A DNA stretch of 64,000 nucleotides from Malurus cyaneus samueli (taxonomy: Eukaryota; Chordata; Aves; Passeriformes; Maluridae): the NCBI GenBank assembly GCA_009741485.1, contig CM019216.1, positions 26,863,741 through 26,927,740 on the forward strand. Reading direction: 5' to 3'. Both the position numbers and the translations under genes were made by a program. Below are positions 26,801 through 37,699 of this stretch, piece after piece. Within the stretch, counting starts at the first letter, position 1, and each line of letters opens with the position of its first letter. The notes below the pieces were generated by a model. It searched no databases. It was not told where the DNA came from and saw only the letters and a program-made list of their open reading frames with translations.

Positions 26801-29447
26801 CACAATTCTCACTTTTACACCACGAGTAGCACAACGGCAGCTGCATCAAGAGTATTTTCTCTCAGATGTAGGCGATCATTTTTCTGATAGGCACTTCCAT
26901 GGAAGTCTTTCCAGTCAAATGGTTTCATGTGGGCAGTGAAATTTTACATGGGTTTTGCATGGTTTCACTCATGGAAGAACTCCAGTATCCAGGTAGAAAG
27001 CAGAGCAGCATGATCTCTCTTGCAATCTACTGACTTCTGCCAGGACTGGTACCAGCATTTGTCCAAATAAATGTGCCTTTCCCGGTGGTATTGAATGGTA
27101 ATGACTGACAATTAAGTGGGACTATGTCAGCATGAACTTTGCTTAACAAAGAAACAGTTTTTGCAACTACTAGCAAATATTGAATTGCCTATTAATATTT
27201 TCAACAAAAAAATTAAGGAGGAGGGGTCTTTTCCTAGATGTTCAACACTAATAATCTTGTGTAGGTATTCTGGACTTCAAGTAACTTCTCTTAGGACATG
27301 AAGCATTTGAGAAACATCAAAACAAATAGTTCTAGATCATGGAAATCACAAGGTTGGAATGTTAGAATGTATTATCAGTCACTTTTCATTTAGAAACTGG
27401 AGAGGAGGGGCTGTTAGGGGGAGGAATTACATTACATGTACAGTGGGGCCTTTAAAACACATTTTGATAGAGAAGCAAGTTTCTGTGATTATCATTATTT
27501 GCAATCAAGTTGGAATTGATTGTTAATTCTGCAAATTGTTGCAAAAAGCTATTAACACAAATCTGTTTACAGTATTTGCTGCACTCTGGTTTTAATAATG
27601 AATAATAATTTATATTATTAATAGAAATTATAGTGATACTATAAAGATAATTCATTTGAATTTACATTGTTTTAAAGGTCATCATGATGAAAATTCAAGA
27701 ATTATCTGCTCTGATTATCAAGTTCAGCAGCATAGAATTTTGCCATCTAGAATATGTGACCAATGAGCCTTACTTTTGAATTTTAATTCATTGATATTTT
27801 GTGATTCTGAGATGGAAATAGCTGTGATTTCACAATGTTGAGCATACAAGTACCTTTGATTATATGAGCAAAATCTGTTGAAATCATGGGTGTATGAAGT
27901 TGCAGACATATTGAAATATTATTCTGATCTATGGTCTTAGAGAAGCAATAGATTATGGCATTTGTGAATTCCATATCCTAAACTAAAAATCTGAAGTTTA
28001 CTCACAGAAAGTTATTCCAGAGTTAAAACTGACAAAATGAAGAACAACCCAGACTTTGAAGAACGAAAGTTGAGTAAAAGCGAAATTAATTCTGTTTAAA
28101 ATCTTTTACTTTTATACATTTGAGTAACAAAGTAGAAATTTGTGAAACATAGAACAATAGAGCTGCCAAATATTTGCACTTTTAAAGTGAATGAATTAAT
28201 ACTTTTCTGAAGCAGGCTTTTAAAAAATCTCATCAAGAAGTAGTAGTACTAGTGTTCTTGTAATTCTTTTATGGGAATCTGCAGGAAATTCCAGTTTTCA
28301 TTGTGCTACATATTGCTATTAAGATATGATTGAAAATGAAGGGTGTTTAAATTCAACTAGTGCTGCAATCAGTTTAATTAGTTTTCATTTTATATAGCCT
28401 GAAAGATAAAAAGATATTAGACACTAAAACACAAGAAAAGTTACAGCTGAGGTCATTGTTCCTGTATTTCTGACCTTCAGTGAGTGTTTCATTCTTCCAT
28501 TTTTCCAAAAGTGCTCACATATTTGTATGAGTATTTTCTATCATATAACCTTTAGAATGAATTACTCTTTAAAGCATTTACTAGTACTATTTTCATATGC
28601 ACCCACCTGTAAAACTAGATATCCTTCTCATTGAAAGCATAGGGCAAGAAAGAGCAATAAAAATTTTCTGAGGTAAGTTAAGAATGGTTTCCTGTTCCTA
28701 TAAAAACTCCTCTGTACATTTTCTTTAAAATGTCACGACTTCAAAGTTTGATAGCTGACAGCCCTGCAGGGTTAGAAGCAAGGTCTGTGAGTCCAATTGC
28801 AAAGCTGAGGATTTCTCCCTTTACAAGTTATTGCCTCTTGCCCTGCAGGACCAGTAGGTATTGGACTTAAAAGCAGTGACATTTTTAAATACAGAGTAGA
28901 TGTTACTGGCTTGGGATTAAGACTTGACCACTCTAAGGGTCAGGAGGTATAATTTTATAGAGAAAAAGGCAATGCTGTGAAGAAAAGCAGCAAATATTTT
29001 TATAAGTGCCTAACAGTTAAGATCGTGCACAGAATAAAAAGTATAAAACCATCCATAGGGTAAACCTAAAAGTAGGCTTTATGAAGTATATCAAAATCAG
29101 ACAAGATACAATAACAAATATTGCTATTGCAACATCTATTATGTATGTCTTATATATATATATATATGTGAATACATATCTCAATAGAATACTGCAATGC
29201 ATTTCAGGATGTGAGTGTACTTGTAAAATCACATTTTACACTATAAATTTAAGTACATAAGAAATTCTCTCTCATATGAGATGAAACATTAATTCAAAGC
29301 AATAAAGATTAAATTCTCTTCAATGTCCACTTATGTGATGCCAAAAAATTAAATTAGTAAGTTTAGGATGTCATAGCACCTCAACTTTATATTGAGACAC
29401 AACTAAGACACTGCTTCTCAGCACTATATTTTGGGTTTAATATGCCT
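19241..29447 (+). other. ADGRB3 intron sequence, no gene recognised
   Basis: Intronic sequence of about 10 kb. It contains a pure A-run at 23853-23888, a short CA-rich stretch near 23645-23690, a tandem pair of AAAGTGTCCTTTCTAA around 22567-22605 and a TA run at about 29150-29167. No exon with convincing splice sites and known protein content was found. Confidence 0.5.
23853..23888 (+). repeat. Poly(A) run of 36 bases
   Basis: An uninterrupted run of 36 A. It could be the tail of a retrocopy inserted in + orientation, but the 300 bases before it match no gene or SINE that I recognise and no flanking duplication is visible, so a simple mononucleotide repeat is equally possible. Confidence 0.9.
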
Positions 29448-31285
29448 ATAGAATCATAGAATCTGTAAGGTTGGAAAAGACCTCTAAAATCATTAGGTTC
29501 AACTATTAAGCGACCAATGCCAAGTCCACCACTATACTATGTCCCTAAATGTCACATCTACAAGTCTTTTTAAAAACTGCAGGAAGGGAGGGTAAGTCCA
29601 TCACTTCCTTGGGAATCCTATTGCATTTCTTAACTACCTAATCTTTCCCAATGTCAAATCTGAACCTCCCCTGGTGCAACTTTAAATGACTTCCTCTTGT
29701 CCTGTCACTTGTGACACGTGAAAAGAGGCTGAGTCCCAGTTTGCTAGACCCTCCTTTCAGGGAGTTGTGGTCAGCAACTCCTTTTCTCCAGGCTAAACAA
29801 CCGCAGCTCCTTCAGCCACTCATCACAGGACTTGTGCTCCAGACCCTTCATCAGCCTTGTTGCCCTACTCTGGACTCACTCCAGCACCTCAATGTCCTTT
29901 TGGTGGTGAGGGGCCTGGAAGTGGACGCAGGATTTGAGGGCTGGCCACACCAGTGCCGAGTACAGAGGAACGATCACTCCTCTGGCTCTGCTGGTCACGC
30001 TGTTGCTGACACAGCCAGGATGCCACTGGCCTCCTTGGCTACCCAGGCAGTCTGCTGGCTCATGTTTGGCTGCTGTCAGACAGCACCCCCAGGTCCCTTT
30101 CTGCTGAGCAGCTTTCCAGTCGCTCTGCCCCAAGCTCATAGCTTTGCGGAGGGTTGCTGTAACCAAAGTGCAGGATTTGGAACTTTGCCTAATTGAACCT
30201 CATGCTGTCGTTCTCAGCCCATCAGTTCAGTCTGTCAAGATCTCTCTGTACAGCCTTCCCACTCTCTGGCAGATCAACACTCCCACCCAGCTTGGTGTTG
30301 TCTCTGAAGTAATTGAGTTAAATTCCCAATCCAGAACATCAATAAAGACTTTTAACAGGACCAGCCCCCAGTACTGAACACTGAGAAACTCCACTAGTGG
30401 ACATCCCAGACAGGATTAGCTCCATTGACCACTGCTTTCTAGGCCCAGCCATCCAGACAGTTTTTGTGCAGCGAGCAGTCCATCCATCCAAGCCATAAGT
30501 AGCCAATTTCTTCAAGACAATCCTGTGGGAGACAGTGTCAAAGGCTTTACTAATGTCCGGGGAAACTACATCAGTAGCCTTTCCCTCATCCACTAGGCAG
30601 GTCACTTGGCTGCAAAAGATCAGGCTGGTTAAGCAGGACCTGACTTTCCTAAACCCATGTTGGCTGGGTCTCAGCTCCTGGTTGCCCTGCATACGCTGTG
30701 TGATGGCATTCAGGCTGATCTGCTCCTGAGATCAGAGGAGCAGGAAGGAGGCCATGTTGGCAGTCCTGTGGTTCTCTGTGTCGTCCTTCTGGTCCACCCT
30801 GTAGCTGAATGCCACATTTGCCAACTTCCAGTCAGCTGACACCGCTCTGGTTAGCCAAGAATGCTGGTAAATAATTTTAAGTAGCTTTGTGAATTCTTTC
30901 ATCAGCCCGCTCAGTACCTTTTAGAGGATTCCATCTGTTGCTGATGTATTTTTTCAGTTGTCTTTTACAGCAGTGGCCAGATTAAGTTCTACTTGGGCTT
31001 TGGCCCTTCTAATTTTCTCCTTATGTAACCTCATGACATGCTTGTAGTCTTCCTGATTTGGCTACCCCTTCTTTCTATGGTGATATCCTCCCTTTTTCAC
31101 CCTGAGTTCCAGTCAAAGCTCTCTGTTCAAACAGACCAGTCTTCTCCTCCAGTTTCTCTTTAGGCACATGGTGATGACCTGCTCCTGCATCTTTAAGATT
31201 TCCTTCTTGAGGAATTTCTGGTCTTCCTGGACTCCTTTTCCCTTCAGGACTTTGGTGAAAACTGCAAGCTAGATGAACCATTGTC
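29448..31285 (-). mobile_element. CR1 retrotransposon, long decayed copy with RT domain
   Basis: The left end carries the CR1 3' terminal repeats in reverse (ATAGAATCATAGAATCTGTAAGG). Minus-strand translation from right to left gives SQHGFRKVRSCLTSLIFCSQ, then LVDEGKATDVVSPDISKAFD (RT motif A, third catalytic-box region intact as DISKAFD), then GVSQCSVLG (motif B, usually GVPQGSVLG). Next comes [11 protein letters not shown] where the family has FADDTKLGG, so the catalytic Asp pair is damaged. The C-terminal segment with [20 protein letters not shown] and KDIEVLE follows. At roughly 1.8 kb it is much longer than usual for CR1 remnants but lacks the start of ORF2. Stops and frameshifts make it non-functional. 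The right border is approximate. Confidence 0.92.
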
Positions 31286-32230
31286 CTTGCTGTTGTTCAG
31301 TTCCACTTGCAAAGCCTCATGCTATTATGCCAGGGCACCTGAAAAGTCACAGAGAAAGTGTGCCTGCTGTTCTATGTAGGAACTTATTGCCATTGTTCCC
31401 TATCCCTTAAGTAACTGTGTTCAGCCAGGGGGAAAGTGGACAGGGAATCCTCCACATTTTGTGCATCCTGTCTGCCTGTCAGGCCTGTCCCAGGGAAAGC
31501 AGGGTGAAGTTCCAATGTTCTCTCTCTCTCTCTTTCACTCTGTCAGGAATAGGAGGATTTCCTCCCCCTGGCTGCATCTTCCACAGGTGCCCTGTGCCAC
31601 CTGCCATGCCCTGCCTCGACTGGTAGTGCTCTCTGAGGGATTCTTTTATAGGTGATGGCAGGGAAGGGAGAGGCTTGGTCATTGTTGCTTGTGGCCTGTC
31701 CAGGTCTTGTCACAGCTGCAGGCTCCTGGCAGCTCTCTTAGCTCCCCTGATATTTCCCTGGTTTGGGAAATCCCATTGTGCACTGCACCAGAGAGCTCCA
31801 CTGCCATTTGTGCCAGCAGTGGAGGTGCTCACCTCAGCGACACTTGTGCAATGTGAAACAACCAGCAAACTGAAGTGTTAATTATTTGAAAGCAAATCCT
31901 TTAAAACAAGGATAATAATTTAAGCATAAGCGAGGCTGAACAGGCAGAAGACAAGTCTAGCCCCAGTATCCTGCCTGCTACAGAACCTGTTAGCAAATGC
32001 CTAAAAGAGTGTCTAATAGTAAGGTGCTTATTTAGTAGCTATTCCCCTGGTATGCATGCTAAATTCCAACAGGTTTGGGATGTGCAGTCAGGTTTTCTAT
32101 CTTTTTGTGCTGTAGCCTTAAAATATTTTTTGGTCTGAGTTTATCTGATCACTCTTTCAGTTCACATAATCTCCTGTCATTTAAAAACCCCTGTGGTGGC
32201 AATTTCCATAGTTTATAACTATCCTGTGAG

Positions 32231-32263
<33 letters not shown>

Positions 32264-32274
32264 CAAAAAAAAAA
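32231..32274 (+). repeat. Poly(A) tract, 32 A then GC then 10 A
   Basis: A long A-run interrupted once by GC. No retrogene body or target duplication was recognised next to it. Confidence 0.9.
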
Positions 32275-33185
32275 GCTTCCTATTGTTTGTTTTAAATATA
32301 CAACCTAATAACTTCATTTCATGCCTTTAGATCATATATTACAAGGAATAACAATCATTTTTAGTTCATTTCCACCATGGCACTCTTACAAACATTATCA
32401 GATCTCCCTTGACCACCTTACCCAGACTGGAGGGACTTACCTTGTAGAAGCTGTTCCATGTGCTCCAGAGATTCCTCTAGTTCCACTGGATCTGTTAGAG
32501 TTAGGAAGAAATCAGAACTGCATACTGCATTCAAAATGTGGGCATGCTGCAGGCTTTTTTAGAGTGGTGTAGTCATATTTTCTGTTTTGCTATTTCCAAA
32601 CCCCTGCCGAAAATGAATATAAACTGAGGAACACATCATGCGCTTGACATGCTCCAGCATCTCTGAATTAAAATATACGCATGAGTTTTCTCCAGTGCAT
32701 AGTCAATAGAAAGATGTTTGCTTATATGTAATTTTAGATATCATTTAGCTGTCTGAGAGATCAAAATATAGTGCCAGGTTCTGATGTGAGTTATACTGAG
32801 GATACTCCATTGAAGTTGACAGGTCCAATCAATATACAGTAGAAGTGGATTCATGACATTCCCTGAATACTATACATGCACAGACAATTACTGCAACTGC
32901 TCTCATTATGTAACTTCTAGGAGATATATTCTAGCTAATAAGTTTCATGCACTAAGTAGTCTGTGTATAATTCAGATCAAGTAGTGTAATCCAAATTAAT
33001 TGTATCCTTTATTTGTTGCACTTTTAAGACATCAAGTAGCGCGAGAACACACCAGAATGCAAATTACTTCAAAATGTAGGAAGGCTCTGTAGCAGCTTCT
33101 CTTTGCAACGCTGTATTTGACTAAAGGGGAGGAGTTTCAGATTTGGAGTTTTCAGCTAAAGCATGCCACATTTATGTGACAAACC

Positions 33186-33205
33186 ACAGACAGACAGACA
33201 GACAG
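33186..33205 (+). repeat. (CAGA)n microsatellite
   Basis: Five near-perfect CAGA units, directly visible in the sequence. Short and likely to vary in length. Confidence 0.9.
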
Positions 33206-33317
33206 TCATCTTGTGATATGCCTTTCATGCAATGAGATTTGGTTCCACTCTGCAAAAACTGTGAAATTATTTTAATAATTTTACTGTGTATCCTTCAGGT
33301 ACAGATACTTTGGTTTA

Positions 33318-33322
33318 GATAC
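33318..33322. repeat. Target-site duplication GATAC, left copy
   Basis: GATAC precedes the TG of the solo LTR and recurs at 34559-34563 after its CA end. Confidence 0.85.
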
Positions 33323-33543
33323 TGTCATGGTTTTGCTTGGTCCAATTTTTTGTGGTTGGGGGATGGGGATCAAGAAACCACAAAGATGGCTGCTGTGAGA
33401 AGTCCTAGGGTGTCTCCTTCTTCTTCTTCTCCAGAAAGAGAGCCCCCTCCTGTGTTTCAAGCCAAACCCATCATTGGTTCTGAGTTGATGGACAGGCTGA
33501 CCATCAGGCCGGGCCAATTGCACAGGATAGTTACACTCTGTGA

Positions 33544-33599
33544 TGACGTATTTTGTAGTAGTATTTAAGAAAGAATTCAAACAAGATAGTTGCGGCCGC
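33544..33599 (+). promoter_or_regulatory. Putative LTR core promoter
   Basis: A CRE-like TGACGTA is followed by a TATA-like TATTTAAG (33562-33569) and, about 25-30 bases further, GCGGCCGC. The other copy keeps TATTTAAG and GCGGCCGC at the same spacing and has TGACATA in place of TGACGTA. Transcription would be expected to start close to the GC element. It points in the same direction as ADGRB3. Activity is not shown by the sequence. Confidence 0.5.
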
Positions 33600-34366
33600 C
33601 ATGTTTAGGTTAATTGATAGCATGTAGTTTTAGTATCTTGCACTGGAAAGAAACAGAGCAGGAGGGTGAGGAGATGTAAGAAGAAAAATGGAGACATCTA
33701 AAGATCATAGAACAGTAAGGAGAAGCTGTGCCCTTGCTGTGGTTCTCGGACAAGCTGGAGGAGATAAGTTGTTCTTGAAAAGAACTTTTTCCATCATATT
33801 GAGAGAGACCTGTATAGAGAAGTAAAGCGACCTTGCTGTGAGAGGGAAAAAAACCTGGCCTTTTGAGGACTGGACTGTTTTGATTATGAAGCCAAGAAAT
33901 AGAGAAGAGGTTTGCTCCCCCCACGAAGTTTTGATGTAGAAGAAGCTGTATTTGGTGTTCTGCCAGGAGGTTTGTGATAATCGGACTCACGTCGCTGAAA
34001 AAAAACACATGGGCTTTGAAGGACATTTCTTTTCTTTTCTCCTGCGAGGTAAAGAAGTTCCTTTCTGCTTAGCAGTTTCACTGACTGTTTCTCAGAAAAG
34101 GACACATCCCACAGCTGAGCTGTAAGAATGTTGTATCCTACAACGCTTGGACAACAGCTGAGTGTTTTGATCTGTGTTAGACTTTCATTCTCCCGCCCCC
34201 CTGTGTGTGAGGGACAACATGGGAGGGGTGGAGATGGGGGGACTTGGAAGAAGAGATGGGTCCCTGGGAAAGTGTAACAGGTGTCTTAAAATGTCCATTT
34301 TATTTTTTTTCTTTGTAAATATCCCTATCTTTGTTTTTCACCAGTGCCATCTTAGTAGTGTGTAGA

Positions 34367-34372
34367 AATAAA
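34367..34372 (+). terminator. LTR polyadenylation signal AATAAA
   Basis: AATAAA within the solo LTR, also present at the corresponding place in the other copy (11620-11625 on the minus strand). With the promoter near 33562 this implies an R region of several hundred bases. It could cause premature polyadenylation of the host transcript, but there is no evidence that it does. Confidence 0.55.
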
Positions 34373-34558
34373 TCTATCTTGCAATTTAAGTTATGCAGCC
34401 TGTCTGACTCTTTGTGGAGTACATAGGTATCTTTCTTCCAATTATGTTTATCTCAAAGCCATAAACATTTCGTGTTAATTCGGTTTTCGCTCTCCCTTCT
34501 CCCTCTCCGGTGGGGGGGGAAGGGAGGGAACGTCGTGGGCACAGTTAAAACCACGACA

Positions 34559-34563
34559 GATAC
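34559..34563. repeat. Target-site duplication GATAC, right copy
   Basis: Right partner of 33318-33322, identical in five bases. Confidence 0.85.
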
Positions 34564-36792
34564 ATATACTTCAGATATCCTAGGTGATAAGGCATTGTAG
34601 ACATCAGAAGTACTGTAAGCATCTCTACATCCATGTAAGCATCTCTATCTCTGTGTGGAGAAAGGAGGAAATAAGTATAGCAATATATTTGGGTGTATTT
34701 TCTTTTGAACATAAAAGTAATTTACCTTCATATTTTTATTTGGGCTGTCAGTCCTAGGGCTGATCTCTGCCTTATGTTGAGATTCAGGATGACACTGTCT
34801 GTCTCTATTTCAAGGCTTTCAGATGAAAGCTATATAATGTGGGTAGATCATTAGTCTATCAACACTGATTATGGTGGGACATATTTTTCAGTCCCTTTCT
34901 ACCAGACCTGAAGGCTGAAGACTGTACCAGCTTTGTCAGTGGACAGAAGACAAGCCCACTGTTACAACTCTTGCACCTGCAGAGTATTGGTGCTTCAGGA
35001 AAACACACACAGGAGGAAAACACACACAAACAAAAAATTTCTCAGGAGGTGGAAGTGGATAGGTTAGTAATCTTTATTCATTTGTTCAGAAAGGCACTTT
35101 TTTGGCACCTACTTAAGGTATATACTCCCCAACACCTCCTCTATCCCCTTTTTTTAGACTGTGAATAAAAACACTTGTCCAATCTCTTAACCAATTTATT
35201 CAGTTTTGATGCCAGCAGTACATTTGTCTAAACACACAATCTAGCTGGCATGTGACTTGCTGAAATGGATTTACCAGAGGAGTAAGAGGACTTAAATCCT
35301 GTATTGTTCAGTGCAGATTTTTTTTCTGAGACTTTGAGATATACTGTCATTACAAATGCAAATTTTCTGTTGCATTGTGAATGCATCGAACATATTGTAC
35401 ATGTGCAGATTAAATTTGAAGCATGTCAACAGAATCCAGTTGTGGGCCTTGTGGACCACAGTGGCCTCCTTTGTGCCCTTTTACTATTGAGTGGCCACAA
35501 TCCCTACTACATAAAGCTCACTGTTCAGACATGGCACAGTGCAGACCATCGCTCTTTCCACAGTGTCTGCTTTCATGTTTAATGTGGTGTTGTGCAAATG
35601 TCCTTCTTCCATGCACTCCTAGACAAAACCTCAGTGAAACACTTCAGGTGTTATCTCCAGACATCTTTATCATCACCTGGTTTGTGGATTTTTTTACGCA
35701 AGACTACCATTACGCAGGTGTGAAGTGGTACTAAAAACAAATAGGTTACCTTTAATTTACCTTTCTGGGCAGTTGGTTGGTAAATGCGAACACTCAGGAA
35801 GATTCAGATGAGCAGTAGCTCACACAGCTGGACTCCAAAGAGGATACATTCAAACCATTTTGAGTTTGGAAGCTGAGCAGACACATTAATAAGTCCTAAG
35901 GTAATAAACCTAACAGAAAGAAAAGAACCTTAGGCTAAGACTAGCTTAGAAGAGTCTAAAATATACACTAAGGAGGTGCTTCTTACATCTTCTTTCAAGA
36001 AGAGAACCCCCATTTCCTAAATCTGTACTTGACTTTATTTGACTCTGTAACCACAGTGATTTTCCCACATCTTAAAATAAAAGTGAAAATTGTTAAGACA
36101 AAAAACATGCATTACTTTATAGTGATATAGAAGATAGCTCTGTGGATTATAGAGTTTTCAATATACACCTTACATGTACCAGCTTAGCAACATCTGGATT
36201 GGTTAGTTTTTGTTTGTAACAAGATCATAAAATCTATAGAAAAGCTTTGTTTTTAGCTGTATTGTGTTACATTTGTTCTTATATACATAGATATAAGATA
36301 CATATACATATATGCATATATACAAGCATGCATATACAAAGTCACTGCAGCTCAACTCTTCGCTGAGATTTGTTGCATTGCCCCAGTTTATTTACGTTTC
36401 GATTATTATATGAGATAGGGAGGATACCCATGACTCTGTCTTTAATGGACTTTGTCAGACCTCCTTCCAGTCACTGAATCTTAAATCCAGAGGTTTTATG
36501 AGTTTTATGTTAAGCTGTTTTGGCCATCAAATGTTTCTTCTAACCTGCTCAGAAGAGCCTTAGCATCAACTCTCATAAAGGTACTTAACAGGTCGTCCCT
36601 CTGTTGTTCTTGGCTGTAGCCTTTATTTAACAGCGAATTGGCTGATACATAAAACATGGACAGCACAGCTATGAAGACCTGTACTGTAGGGTTTTTGTCT
36701 GGTAGTTCAATGGTTAGAAAGCTCACCCAAGACAGATAGAGGCTTACCCAAGGTGAGGTCTCATCATTGCAAATTCAGAACCTTTTCAGAAG

Positions 36793-36857
36793 GAATGAAT
36801 CTCTGTGCTGTAAGAATGAAATCTCAGTGCTGTAAGAGTGAAATTGCCAGGCTGTAG
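36793..36857 (+). repeat. Imperfect 22-bp tandem repeat, three units
   Basis: GAATGAATCTCTGTGCTGTAA, then GAATGAAATCTCAGTGCTGTAA, then a more diverged third unit starting GAGTGAAATT. Directly visible; function unknown. Confidence 0.8.
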
Positions 36858-37675
36858 GGCATTTTGGAGTAAGGAAGGTTTTCTAATTCCCTCTATTCAC
36901 CATTAGTCCTGTTCTTTCTGATTATAACTAAATATTGGTTGTCAGAAAGGGATAGACTTCTTTGTTTTACATTATGCAGTTAAGGTTTTTGCTGAAGAGA
37001 AAGTACACAACCAAAGATGCAAAGCATCAGTCCCTACAACCCCTTTTCACCTCAGACTGGCCAATTATTGTGTGTCTGATCTCAGTCAAGAGCCAACAGC
37101 AAACTATGTGCCTTTGTCCGACTGAGGTATTTGTATCAAATGTGTTTTTAATGTGCAGCCGGAAGATAACATTAAAAAAAATATACTTGGTGCAGGATCA
37201 GTCAGGATGCATGCTGACTCACCAAAGAGAGAATAGGGAGATAAGAATTACTGTTATTGAAACAGTTGTTAATTGGCCAGTCAGGTACAAAGATAACATC
37301 TGATCTAACAAAGAGACATCTCTAAGGAAGAAAAGAATACTCATTTTAATTAAAAGGGGTGGTCAGATAATCTCCTAAATAAGAAAGAAATCAATGCATT
37401 TGAAGAAAAACAGATTAGATCTGTTTAGGCTTCTGGGAAGGACTTACAAAAAAAAGGATTGGTTATAAAAAGCAAGTGTTTTACACAAGAAAAAAGGACA
37501 TAACCTGAGGCCTAGCAAAGAGAAAATAGAGCCCTTTATAAACTAAATGTTTAAGAAATCTTGCAGACTAACAGCTGGATAAAAGGGAAGACGTAATCTC
37601 CATGTCAGTAGAGCAAATGTCAGGAGTTTTTTTGTTTGGTTGCTTGCTTTGTTTGTTTTGTTTTTTTGTTTGGTT

Positions 37676-37699
37676 GGGCTGGGTTGGGTTGGGTTGGGG
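37676..37699 (+). repeat. GGGTT-type repeat with G-quadruplex potential
   Basis: Five G-runs of three or four, separated by two-base loops (CT, TT, TT, TT), on the strand that is sense for ADGRB3. It lies at the end of a longer T/G-only-like stretch (from about 37626). The pattern satisfies the usual sequence rule for an intramolecular G-quadruplex in DNA or in the pre-mRNA. Confidence 0.85.

Larger units (their letters stand above)
31286..33317 (+). other. ADGRB3 intron sequence with simple repeats
   Basis: The first 600 bases (to about 31880) are more GC-rich than the surroundings and may be further decayed CR1 5' sequence, which I could not confirm. Then follow an interrupted A-run (32231-32274) and a CAGA repeat (about 33186-33205). 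No exon or RNA gene was recognised. Confidence 0.5.
33323..34558 (+). mobile_element. Solo LTR of an endogenous retrovirus, plus orientation
   Basis: 1236 bp, beginning TGTCATGGTTTT and ending AAAACCACGACA, flanked by a perfect 5-bp duplication (GATAC). It is the same family as the minus-strand copy at 11412-12673; over the first 140 bases most positions agree, so neither copy is very old. Promoter-like elements are a TGACGTA motif (near 33544), TATTTAAG (33562-33569) and a GCGGCCGC element (33592-33599). AATAAA lies at 34367-34372. No internal retroviral sequence follows, so this is a solo LTR left by recombination between two LTRs. The 5-bp duplication fits ERVL-like or other 5-bp integrators; the family name cannot be given from sequence alone. 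Confidence 0.92.

Noticed and set aside
26606..27095. Minus-strand pieces that look partly protein-like, including KCWYQSWQKSVDCKRD and later an open frame of 63 codons
   Set aside because: A faint resemblance to a C-type lectin start (spaced Cys and Trp) was considered, but the next piece shows no lectin features, the frames are broken and no splice sites connect them. Too weak to call a pseudogene.
29150..29167. TA repeat
   Set aside because: Short simple repeat with no further structure around it.
29711..30196. 161-codon open frame on the + strand
   Set aside because: It is the antisense shadow of the CR1 ORF2 remnant on the minus strand.
33610..34026. 138-codon open frame on the minus strand
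   Set aside because: It lies antisense within the solo LTR; LTRs of this type do not encode a protein in that direction.
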